Source: Paracoccaceae bacterium
GTDB taxonomy: Bacteria > Pseudomonadota > Alphaproteobacteria > Rhodobacterales > Rhodobacteraceae
NCBI GenBank assembly: GCA_026709725.1
Contig: JAPOSK010000315.1
Span: forward strand, 1 to 6,445
DNA: 6,445 nucleotides
Reading direction: 5' to 3'
Shown here: one piece after another, positions 1 to 6,000 of the stretch
Layout of the letters: each line of letters starts with the position of its first letter
How positions within the stretch are numbered: the stretch's first letter is position 1
Program-made: the position numbers and the translations under genes
The notes under the pieces: generated by a model
Told to the model about the DNA's origin: nothing
Database searches by the model: none
Seen by the model: only the letters and a program-made list of their open reading frames with translations

Positions 1-2
1 TC

Positions 3-644
3 CTGATCATCATCCCCAACCAGAAAACTGTCGTTGCCGATCTCAAGGCCGGCAGGTCTCCCAGCCCGGAATTTGGTCGCATCGGCAAGTTGCGGTCAAC
101 CCACAACAACTACCTGACACTGCCCGTCATATTTCTGATGCTGTCCAACCACTACCCGCTGGCTTTCGCCACCGAATACAACTGGTTGATCTGCGCGCTT
201 GTCTTCCTCATGGGTGTAACAATCCGGCATTATTTCAACACCGTGCACGCCCGCAAGGGTCATCCGCACTGGACATGGGCTCTCACCGCCCTCATTTTCA
301 TTCTCATCATGTGGCTCTCGGCTCTTGCCCCCCCGGGTTCCAGCGATGAATCACTCGCTGAAGCCGCCGGCCGCCAGCCCACGACCGATCTCGCAGCACT
401 GCATTCAATTGTCGAGACACGCTGCACAGTCTGCCACAGCCGCACACCCAGCTGGGGCACGATGCAATGGCCACCCAAGAACATCATTCTCGAAACCGAC
501 GATCAGGTCCTCCAGCTCGCCAGGGAGATCTACCTCCAGTCCGGCATGTCTGACGCAATGCCCCCCGCCAATCTCACCAACATGCTCCCCTCCGAGCGCG
601 CCTTCGTGCGCACCTGGCACCAAAACCTCCGCAATGACGAATAG
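3..644 (+). CDS. puuD: PuuD-type urate hydroxylase, C-terminal part with cytochrome c domain (5' end outside window)
   Basis: The frame is open from base 3, with no start inside the window, so this is the last 213 residues of a protein that is usually about 400 long. The TTG at 90 is an internal Leu codon, because conserved sequence precedes it. Visible in order: the THNNYLTLP segment (residues 33-41) and LSNHYP typical of PuuD; two hydrophobic membrane helices (about 60-76 and 92-108); then a periplasmic c-type haem domain with CTVCH (residues 141-145, bases 423-437) and a distal AMPPANLTNM segment that could supply the axial Met. Family knowledge: PuuD is a membrane urate oxidase that makes 5-hydroxyisourate and passes electrons through its cytochrome domain. 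This links the locus to purine catabolism. The C-terminus is at the normal distance from the haem motif, so the 3' end looks intact. Confidence 0.9.
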   Translation: MIIIPNQKTVVADLKAGRSPSPEFGRIGKLRSTHNNYLTLPVIFLMLSNHYPLAFATEYNWLICALVFLMGVTIRHYFNTVHARKGHPHWTWALTALIFILIMWLSALAPPGSSDESLAEAAGRQPTTDLAALHSIVETRCTVCHSRTPSWGTMQWPPKNIILETDDQVLQLAREIYLQSGMSDAMPPANLTNMLPSERAFVRTWHQNLRNDE

Positions 645-709
645 CACTTTATGAACGCCCCCGGCATCAGCAACAGAGGGGTCATTACCATTACAGTACA
701 GAACATTTC

Positions 710-733
710 ATCCGGACGGGCAGATGTCCGGAT
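710..733 (+). terminator. Hairpin downstream of puuD, possible terminator
   Basis: ATCCGGAC (710-717) and GTCCGGAT (726-733) form a perfect 8-bp stem around an 8-base loop, 65 bases after the puuD stop. It is followed by TTCCCTTTG, a broken rather than clean T tract. It fits the end of the puuD transcript, but the weak U tract leaves intrinsic termination uncertain. Confidence 0.45.
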
Positions 734-773
734 TTCCCTTTGCGGTCATGGCGTATGGAAGATTCAGGCACTT

Positions 774-806
774 CCCCCTGCGACCCCACGAAGGCGGCGC
801 AGGGGG
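774..806. repeat. Strong inverted repeat in the 645-919 gap
   Basis: CCCCCTGCG (774-782) and CGCAGGGGG (798-806) are exact reverse complements with a 15-base loop. No T run follows on either strand, so it is not a standard intrinsic terminator. It lies between the end of puuD and the end of the IorB remnant, two genes that converge here. The only open frames in 645-919 are short and resemble no family I know, and I see no convincing gene in this gap. The hairpin could be a transcript-end structure or part of a dispersed REP-like element. Confidence 0.4.
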
Positions 807-919
807 CTTGAGGATATGTGCAAGTATCTGTCTCGCAATAACCAGCAGGATTGACGGGCGCGGGGAAACGATACAGGCTGGCAGGGATCGGCATGGCTTC
901 GGAGTTTGATATTCTGCTC

Positions 920-1879
920 TCAGACCAGCGAAAGTGGCAGGCGGGTCAAGCGTTGTCCCGTTGCGGCGAAGACCGCGTTGGCAATGGCGGGTGCAACAGG
1001 TGGAACCCCGGGATCCCCAACACCGGTGGGCGCTTCGCCGCTTTCGACCAGAATAACTTCAATGTCCGGAGATTCATCCATGCGCAGAATGGGATAGTCA
1101 TGGAAATTGCTCTCGACAATTGCACCATCCTCAATGTCCGGATTCCCATGCAATGCAGCACTCAATCCGTAGATGACGGACCCCTCCATCTGGCTCCGTA
1201 TGATGTCGGGATTGACCGCAAGACCACAATCGATCACGCACACGACCTTGTGGACCATGATGGCACCGTTGCCAACCGAGACCTCGGCAATCTGGGCAAC
1301 AGATGAACCAAAGGAGTTGTGGGCGGCCAGTCCAAGGCCTCTGCCCTGAACGACAGGCATGGCCTGCATGGCGTCACCAGCCACACGGATGACGCTGGCA
1401 AGTTTGGGATTCATGGCTGTATTGCGCAGGCGAAACTCGACAGGATCAAGACCGCTGGCATGGGCCAGGGCATCAATTGTCGACTCCTTGGCGAATGCGG
1501 TATGGGAGTGACCGACTGAGCGCCACACAAGAACGGGCACTCCGTGATCGCGGGTGATATGCCGGATCCTGCGGTTTTTGACTGCATAGTCACCATAAAA
1601 TCCTTCGACACTGATCGGAGCGACAATCCAGTCGCGGGTGGTCTTGTCCACCACCCTCTCGGCGGCATCAACAAGGAGATCAGGCAGTCCCGGCAACACG
1701 CCGGGCAGGGCAAGGCCGATCAGGTTCGGCTCAATATTGGCACCAACCCTCGTTGCCTCCCATGCTGTCAATACACCCTTATCTGTCACTCCGGCCTTGA
1801 TCTGCATCAGTGATGCGGGCCGATAGTATCCATGCCGGATGTCATCTTCCCGGCTCCAGAGGACCTGGACCGGCTTGCC
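920..1879 (-). pseudogene. IorB-like molybdopterin-binding oxidoreductase subunit, C-terminal remnant
   Basis: The frame runs from GKPVQVLWSREDDIRHG (codon for G at 1877-1879) to the stop at 920-922, giving 319 residues. The part upstream of the ATG at 1807 is clearly homologous, so that ATG is not a start. The family (isoquinoline 1-oxidoreductase beta subunit and related aldehyde dehydrogenases of the xanthine dehydrogenase superfamily) is usually about 700-750 residues, so over half is missing. Recognisable blocks are WRSVGHSHTAFAKES, DALAHASGLDPVEFRLRN, an AEVSV...VCVIDCGLAVNPD block, and the C-terminal GVGDPGVPPVAPAIANAVFAATG. In functional relatives the last block reads GVGEPG, and that Glu is the catalytic base next to molybdenum. 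Here it is Asp (codon 1013-1015). The remainder has no internal stop or frameshift, which suggests a fairly recent truncation. It converges with puuD. The partner [2Fe-2S] subunit is not in the window. Confidence 0.85.
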
Positions 1880-1884
1880 GCAAC
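1876..1884. other. Deletion/rearrangement junction between two truncated divergent genes
   Basis: IorB-like homology on the - strand ends at GKPV (Gly codon 1877-1879). On the + strand, ATPase homology begins at NGVGKTSILD (Asn codon 1882-1884). Beyond this point neither protein continues in any frame: the - strand reads HQGSRSCRHRC and the + strand upstream reads PGPAC. The joint is therefore located to within a few bases. A single deletion that removed both 5' ends and the shared promoter region is the simplest explanation (inference). Confidence 0.75.
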
Positions 1885-2912
1885 GGTGTCGGCAAGACCT
1901 CGATCCTTGATGTCATGCATGCTCTTCGTGAACTGCTGGCGGCCGGGCCAAGATCACGGACCCGATGATGTTCCCCCCAAGCAGCAGGACGGCATGGCAA
2001 CTGGCAAGTGTTCAGACCATCGAACTCCACGCCGATTTTTATGGGGACAGGCTATGCTACCGACTGGAGGTTGAGCATCACAAGCGACAGAACCTCGTGC
2101 GCATCTCGAATGAATCATTGACCGACAGCAGGGGAAACCCGCTTTTTGAATTCCAAATGGGTAATGTCAAACTGTTCCGTGACGACCACTCTGAGGGGCC
2201 TGTCTATGCTGCAGACTGGCTGGATTCAGCCATGGCCCGTGTTCCGGAACGGGATGACAATCAGCGCCTGTCAAAATTTTTGGATGTTGTGAGAAAAATA
2301 CTCGTATGCGGCCTTTATCCCGCCAGTTTCGAACAGGAGACGACACGTCCTGAACTCCTGCTTGACAGAAATGCAAGCAACTTCAGTTCGTGGTATCAGC
2401 ATGTTCAACTCGACGATCCGGGTCGGGTCGAGGCATTCAGAAAATCAATTGTGGAAGTCATTGATGGTCTTGATCAGATACGTCTTCAGCAGTCAGGATT
2501 GAACAGACGCACACTGATGGTCAGTTTTGCAGGCTCCGGCCACCGGTATGAACTGCCATTGAACGAGATCTCTGATGGTCAGAGGGCACTGATGGCATTG
2601 TACGCACTGATCCACCTGTCTGCAGGGCTTGGTTATACACTGCTTCTTGACGAGCCGGAAAACCATATCGCACTGGCTGAAATTCAACCCTGGCTGATGG
2701 AACTGGAAGACAGGTGCGGAGATTCGATTCCCCAGACCGTCATTTGTGCCCACCACCCCGAGGTGATTGATTTTCTGGGTGCTGAGCATGGTGTGCACCT
2801 TCTTCGGGAAAGGTCTGGTGCAACCCAGCTCAAAAAACTTTCCGAAATATCGCATGTTTCTGCAAACAGCCTTAAACTCTCCGAACTCCTGGCAAGAGGC
2901 TGGGAGGCGTGA
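1880..2912 (+). pseudogene. ABC/AAA-type ATPase (SMC/OLD-like, AAA_21 class), 5'-truncated and frameshifted
   Basis: Walker A NGVGKTS lies at 1882-1902 and continues as ILDVMHALRELLAAG to about 1947. The frame then meets a stop at 1966. Coding resumes one frame over as AKITDPMMFPPSSRTAWQ and runs to the stop at 2910-2912. Adding one G to the GGG at 1945-1947 joins the two parts into one sensible protein of about 343 residues. Later motifs are intact: signature-like SDGQRALMALY (SDGQ 2571-2582), Walker B TLLLDEPEN (about 2637-2663) and a H-loop-like ICAHHPEVIDFL (His codons 2751-2756). This order belongs to stand-alone ABC-type ATPases of the AAA_21 group, typically about 380 residues, so about 35 N-terminal residues before Walker A are missing. 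The next gene overlaps it by four bases. Family knowledge: such ATPases are often paired with nuclease-like partners in defence loci. No start codon, promoter or RBS remains, so no functional product is expected. Confidence 0.85.
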
Positions 2913-3455
2913 GTCGGAGGGCGGCCCTGATTTTGCTCTGTGAGGATCAGCGGCAATCAGCTTTCATGTTGCGGTTTTTGCCAAGATGGGTTGGGAGAAA
3001 CGCAGGATTCGGACTGTTCCCCTGCCCCGAGGGGGATCAGGTGAACAGCATGTAAGGTAAGAGAAAAATTTCCCGAAGAACTCAAGGCGTATCGCAGCCG
3101 TCGCAGCCGTGTTCGGTCAAATCTCGCCGTGATGATTGACGGCGACAGTTGGGGTGCTCATCGCCGAATCGAGGAGCTTGACAGGGAATGTGGCCAGAGA
3201 GGTGTCAATCCCCGTGCAAGCGATGATGAGGTCGCTGCATTTGTTCCAACCTGGAAAATCGAAACGTGGTTTGCCTATCTTGATGGTCAAGATGTTGATG
3301 AAAACTGCCGAAGTTATCCCAAGCTGAACCGTCCCCGTGATTGCAGGAAACATGTACATGAACCGGCGAGAATGTGCCGGAGTCAGAAATTTCGCGAAGC
3401 TGTTCCTCAATCATTGATCCTGTCCTGTCAGGAGTTCAACCTTCTGAAAAAATGA
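2909..3455 (+). pseudogene. TOPRIM-like partner protein of the ATPase (DUF4276/RloB-like), twice frameshifted
   Basis: The GTG at 2909 overlaps the ATPase stop (GTGA), with GGGAGG just upstream, suggesting translational coupling. Frame one gives VSRRAALILLCEDQRQSAFM, with Glu12 in the position of the first TOPRIM acid, and runs to the CPE at about 3031. The next frame gives RGGSGEQHV (about 3028-3054). A third frame from 3057 gives VREKFPEELKAYRSR, then NLAVMIDGDSWG with a DxD at 3138-3146, FVPTWKIETWFAYLDG, and ends at LLKK (stop 3453-3455). Restoring one C in the CCCC at 3025-3028 and removing one copy of a GTAAG duplication at 3052-3061 gives a continuous protein of about 180 residues. An N-terminal LxxED motif, a DxD and a conserved IETW resemble small TOPRIM-fold proteins that accompany ABC ATPases; the exact family name is uncertain. 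Likely original role (inference): nuclease or effector of a two-gene defence-type system. Confidence 0.75.
3052..3061 (+). repeat. 5-bp tandem duplication (GTAAG x2) that breaks the TOPRIM-like gene
   Basis: GTAAG occurs at 3052-3056 and again at 3057-3061. With one copy the codons read CAT GTA AGA GAA AAA TTT CCC, which is HVREKFP and continues the conserved protein. With two copies the frame shifts and a TAA appears. This is direct sequence evidence for a replication-slippage lesion. Confidence 0.8.
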
Positions 3456-3539
3456 CAGGAACCACTTGCATGAAACAAATGGATGCAGGGTTGCAATCTG
3501 CCTTCATGCAGTGAGTGCAGCTTCTCAACGGGAAAACTC

Positions 3540-3648
3540 TCGCAATGGCGCGACTGATCAATTGCAGATCTTCCAGACACCGCAACATGCTTATACGCAA
3601 AGTCTGCTGGATTCGATTCCCCGAATTGACCTGAAGAGGCGATCATGA
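3540..3648 (+). pseudogene. Dipeptide/oligopeptide ABC transporter ATP-binding protein, C-terminal scrap
   Basis: The frame ending at the TGA 3646-3648 reads NGATDQLQIFQTPQHAYTQS followed by LLDSIPRIDLKRRS. This is the hallmark C-terminal tail of Dpp/Opp-type ATPases (family pattern: G-x-T-x-x-I/L-F-x-x-P-x-H-x-Y-T-x-x-L-L-x-x-I-P). Only about 35 of the roughly 330 residues survive. The frame is open back to an ATG at 3466, but residues 1-24 of that reading look like nothing in the family and carry no Walker or signature motif. The ATPase body has therefore been lost somewhere near 3540. The stop overlaps the ATG of the M81 fragment as ATGA, showing they were once adjacent operon genes. The stretch 3456-3539 shows no recognisable coding sequence. 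Confidence 0.75.
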
Positions 3649-3740
3649 GCCCGAGACGTGTCTTCCTCGGATCAATCGCTACGGAAACCAACACCTTTTC
3701 GCCGTTGCGGACGGACTTGCGTGATTTCAGGGACAGTTTT
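3645..3740 (+). pseudogene. M81 family (MlrC-like) metallopeptidase, N-terminal scrap
   Basis: ATG at 3645 begins MSPRRVFLGSIATETNTFSP followed by LRTDLRDFRDSF, a close match to the start of M81/MlrC peptidases, whose opening is characteristically (F/A)xETNTFSP with a following (T/D)xxDF. Similarity ends at about residue 32. The frame stays open to 4100 but later residues resemble nothing in the family, and the end of that reading lies antisense to the RpiR gene, so the 456-base ORF is not one real protein. M81 enzymes are about 500 residues. Family knowledge: they often sit beside peptide ABC transporters, as the four-base overlap with the upstream scrap shows here. Confidence 0.75.
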
Positions 3741-3925
3741 ATGCATCGCCCGCTTATGCATTTCTATCTCCAGACCGCCTGCCGGCAGATGGACGCGATC
3801 ATCCGGGCCCTGGATCCTCTTTTTCGGATGAGGGCGGGTCGACCCCGACCGGAAGCGGGTCGCAATGATTGTCCCGAATTCATGGCAAATGATGGCAGGG
3901 ATGAGATGAACCCCAGATCGCACAC
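3741..3925. other. Unassigned stretch between the M81 scrap and the regulator
   Basis: No recognisable protein in any frame. The frame continuing from the M81 start reads MHRPLMHFYLQTACRQMDAI and onward without family resemblance. It contains a 10-bp palindrome GGGTCGACCC (3836-3845) and a near-palindromic ATCCGGGCCCTGGAT followed by CCTCTTTTT, which could be a weak terminator remnant. It is probably degraded sequence left after loss of most of the peptidase gene. Confidence 0.4.
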
Positions 3926-4804
3926 TCAATCGCCGATTGGTTTTGGTCCAGTGTCTTCTGTAACGGAGACGATAGAGGTCCGGATACGACGCATGTATTC
4001 TTTCACCATCTCCGGTCGCTTGCGCGCAGTACCCGCGGCAAGCACATCAATTATGGCCATGAAGACAAGCCGTGAGGCTGACGGCTTGAAGATATCCTGA
4101 TCCTCGGGAATGTCGACACCAATCGTGATGTCAGCGGCTTTGGCAAGAGGTGTGCCAGTCTTGGTCAGGCTGATTGATCTGGCACCGTACTGTCGGGCAA
4201 TTGCAACACTGTCAACAAGCTCGGCCGGGTGACCACTCGCGGATATGGCGAATATGACATCGCCTTCAGACAGGGTTGAAGCGAGCATACGCTGAAAGTA
4301 TCCATCTGCATGAGCCTCTGTCGGAATCCCGAGACGAAAGAACCTGTTGGCTCCTTCGCGGGCGACGTTCGCAGAACCTCCACCAACGCCAATGAACGAA
4401 ATCCGCCTTGCAGTTGTCAGCAACGAAACACTTTGCTGAATGGTATCGTTGACAAGCTGGAAGCGTACGAGGTTGAGGGTGTCGACGAGCGCACCAAAGA
4501 CTTGCGTTATGAGCTGCTCAGACTCGGAATCCGTCCGGCTTGGTCCGCCCAGATACTGTAGACTGACCGCGACACTTTGCGCGAGCCTGATGTTGAAGTC
4601 ACGGTAGCCCTCGCAGCCAAGTGTTTGACAAAACCGATTCACAGTCGCGACCGAAACTTCAGCCGATTCCGCAATTTCATTTTGTGTGAGGCGTGTTGCC
4701 TGCTCCAGATTCGAGAGCACAAAGTCAGCCACACGCTGCTCTCGCTTGTGGAATGTTCCGTCCAGCCTTCGTATCTGGGATATGACATCAAGGATCTTGA
4801 TCAT
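3926..4804 (-). CDS. RpiR-family transcriptional regulator (HTH plus SIS domain)
   Basis: The product is 292 residues from the ATG at 4804-4802, the usual length for the family. Residues 1-77 form the N-terminal HTH_6 domain: KREQRVADFVLSN, then TQNEIAESAEVSVATVNRFC (40-59) as the helix-turn-helix, and GYRDFNIRLAQSVA. Residues about 125-255 form the SIS domain, with RRISFIGVGGGSA (133-145) and VIFAISASGHPAEL (183-196), the segments that bind a phosphorylated sugar in relatives such as HexR and MurR. The frame is open upstream to 5044, but those 80 residues look non-conserved and the family normally starts a few residues before the MIKILDVISQI segment; an alternative ATG lies at 4882. No strong Shine-Dalgarno is visible. 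It converges with the Dpp-type/M81 scraps, so it may once have controlled that peptide or amino-sugar locus (inference). It appears intact. Confidence 0.92.
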   Translation of the reverse strand: MIKILDVISQIRRLDGTFHKREQRVADFVLSNLEQATRLTQNEIAESAEVSVATVNRFCQTLGCEGYRDFNIRLAQSVAVSLQYLGGPSRTDSESEQLITQVFGALVDTLNLVRFQLVNDTIQQSVSLLTTARRISFIGVGGGSANVAREGANRFFRLGIPTEAHADGYFQRMLASTLSEGDVIFAISASGHPAELVDSVAIARQYGARSISLTKTGTPLAKAADITIGVDIPEDQDIFKPSASRLVFMAIIDVLAAGTARKRPEMVKEYMRRIRTSIVSVTEDTGPKPIGD

Positions 4805-5102
4805 GATCTGCTGCTGATTTTGATGAGGTCGTGCTTCTTGCGGATACGGAGGGATGATGAAGAGTGGATCAGCGTTTGACATTGGCCAGTGCGTTCGAAC
4901 GAAGTTCTCGCATGATAATGTCACAGGCGTCATTCGGCGGGATGCTTGCCCCGGCATATGACACGGCTCCATATGACCAAGCACCCGGGTGACTGTTGTC
5001 TGAATCTGCCATTCTGTGTTGACCGCCAAAAGGTTTTTTGACAAGATTTGTATGATCGTAACTGATGGTGGCAGACCAAGATGTCAAAGACCAGTTGATA
5101 GG

Positions 5103-5118
5103 CGGATCTGCAGATCCG
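5103..5118. promoter_or_regulatory. Perfect 16-bp palindrome, candidate operator
   Basis: CGGATCTGCAGATCCG is exactly self-complementary with no spacer. It sits about 300 bases upstream of the RpiR start in a non-coding stretch. Dimeric HTH regulators bind such sites, and RpiR members often regulate themselves, so an operator is a reasonable guess. No second copy is visible in the window to confirm it. Confidence 0.35.
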
Positions 5119-5201
5119 AAACATCGTGCCCTGTCCGCCTCCATTTAGTGCTCCGACGACAAGGCTGCAAGTAGCCTGATCGCACGGTAGTATCTCAGTC
5201 T

Positions 5202-5225
5202 AAAAGATGGCGAATCGCCATTTTT
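5202..5225 (+). terminator. Hairpin with T tract, terminator-like or operator
   Basis: ATGGCGAATCGCCAT (5207-5221) forms a 6-bp stem around AAT. It is flanked by AAAA on the left and TTTT on the right, which lengthens the pairing, and TTTTT ends it. The shape fits an intrinsic terminator that could work in both directions, yet no gene ends just upstream on the + strand. It may be the terminator of a lost gene, or an operator for the ORF at 5295 or for the regulator. Confidence 0.4.
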
Positions 5226-5294
5226 CTGACATATTGTTTATTTTTTGATTGAAACGACACATTTTATGACCGATCAACACTGAGGATACCTCCT

Positions 5295-5696
5295 TTGCTC
5301 CAAGGACCACAAGGGCAGAACCGCCTTGGTGATGTGGTCGGTCGCGCCGTCCATGTCGCCAAGATTGCCACTGGCGAGATTGAGGAAACCGCTGTCAAGA
5401 CCCGTCAGCCGCAGAAGGCCAACGGCTGTCGGATCGGTGGCAAGCGGCGTGCAGCATCCCCGACATCCGAGCGGCACAGCGAGATTGCGCAAGTCGCAGC
5501 GAAGGCCCGTTGGTGCGGTTCAATCCGCCATGGTATACAAATTCTTTCTCACAATCGCTTTGTTTCCTGTGTCGGCCAACGCGCAGTCTGCCTTGACCCA
5601 GAATCAGGATTGGATAGACGTATGGCACTGCGAGGGGACATGCGGTGCGGGATGGAGTGCAACGCTGAAGAATTTGAAGAATTTTTTAGACGATGA
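5295..5696 (+). CDS. Small basic protein with AAKARW motif; conserved part 5295-5513, then abnormal read-through
   Basis: TTG at 5295 is preceded by GAGGA (5282-5286) at 8 bases, and no better start is visible. Residues about 8-33, GQNRLGDVVGRAVHVAKIAT followed by GEIEET, then IGGKRRAASPTSERHSEIAQ and VAAKARW, match a family of short basic proteins common in Alphaproteobacteria (pattern: DVIGxAVxVxxIATGE, then a GRxGGxAR stretch and a terminal IAxKAAxxRW). I know no firm function for it. Such proteins normally end at or soon after RW (here 5511-5513), at about 73-80 residues. This frame instead continues 60 more codons as unrelated sequence to 5696, overlapping the next ORF in another frame. 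The central glycine-rich part is also poorer than usual. The natural 3' end has probably been lost at a junction near 5514. Confidence 0.55.
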   Translation: MLQGPQGQNRLGDVVGRAVHVAKIATGEIEETAVKTRQPQKANGCRIGGKRRAASPTSERHSEIAQVAAKARWCGSIRHGIQILSHNRFVSCVGQRAVCLDPESGLDRRMALRGDMRCGMECNAEEFEEFFRR

Positions 5697-5958
5697 TATG
5701 GGTTTTAGTATAGGTATCTTTGGACCGGATGCCCTGCCGGAAGTTACAACGCTCTACGAAGTAGAAGGGGTAAAGCATGAATGGCGGTGGAATGATCCTA
5801 ACGAAGTAAACGAAGGTATTTGGGATTATGGTTTTACAATCTGGCCGGATTGTGGTGGTGCTTACCACGATTTTTCCGGTCGGCACGAAAGCGCAGACAA
5901 ATCCGATCATCGCCCGGCAGCTCGTCTCGGTTGCGAGATTCAAAACCCGGACCCATGA
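5530..5958 (+). CDS. Small exported protein of unknown function
   Basis: ATG at 5530 gives 142 residues. The start MVYKFFLTIALFPVSANAQS is a good Sec signal peptide: a Lys, a hydrophobic core, and a likely cleavage after ANA (residue 18). The mature part is acidic with scattered Cys and Trp residues (WHCEGTCGAGWSATLKN, FTIWPDCGGAYHDFSG, GCEIQ). The four Cys could form periplasmic disulfides. I do not recognise a family. The frame is open upstream to 5326 but that part is antagonised by the conserved ORF in the other frame. No clear Shine-Dalgarno precedes the ATG. Bases from about 5650 to 5850 are visibly richer in A and T than the flanks, consistent with acquired DNA. The overlap of 167 bases with the preceding read-through is not natural. 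Confidence 0.5.
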   Translation: MVYKFFLTIALFPVSANAQSALTQNQDWIDVWHCEGTCGAGWSATLKNLKNFLDDDMGFSIGIFGPDALPEVTTLYEVEGVKHEWRWNDPNEVNEGIWDYGFTIWPDCGGAYHDFSGRHESADKSDHRPAARLGCEIQNPDP

Positions 5959-6000
5959 CCTCCCGTACCGCCGATAAATGCAAAAAGAAGGACTGATATT

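Larger units (their letters stand above)
4805..5294. other. 490-base gene-free region upstream of the regulator
   Basis: I see no gene here. The open frames on the - strand (up to 5044 and 5144) have no family resemblance and overlap one another. The region contains three palindromes: CGTTCGAACG (4892-4901), CGGATCTGCAGATCCG (5103-5118) and the 5207-5221 hairpin. It turns AT-rich from about 5200 to 5270. A TTGACA occurs at 5038-5043 on the + strand but has no well-spaced -10 box. It most likely carries the regulator's promoter and 5' leader and the promoter for the small ORF at 5295. Confidence 0.5.

Noticed and set aside
851..1306. A 151-codon open frame on the + strand
   Set aside because: It lies antisense within the IorB-like remnant, whose - strand frame has clear family motifs; this reading has none.
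1880..1915. Upstream continuation of the IorB-like gene in another - strand frame (reading GLADTVA before GKPV)
   Set aside because: It looked like a frameshift at first, but the + strand here encodes the ATPase Walker A NGVGKTSILD, so the resemblance is a shadow.
3092..3109. CGCAGCCGT repeated twice in tandem
   Set aside because: It stays in frame (RSRRSR) within a basic stretch of the conserved protein, so it need not be a lesion or a repeat element.
3423..3460. Inverted repeat TCCTGTCA/TGACAGGA spanning the TOPRIM-like gene stop
   Set aside because: Eight-base arms with a 22-base loop and no T tract; too weak to call a terminator.
3741..4100. Continuation of the M81 frame as a 151-residue protein
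   Set aside because: Similarity stops after about 32 residues and the frame then runs antisense into the end of the RpiR gene.
4805..5044. An 80-residue N-terminal extension of the RpiR regulator
   Set aside because: The family starts a few residues before the HTH domain; the additional residues show no conserved pattern and the product from 4804 already has the normal length.
5038..5056. TTGACA plus TATGAT as a + strand promoter
   Set aside because: The boxes are only 7 bases apart, far too close for a sigma-70 type promoter.
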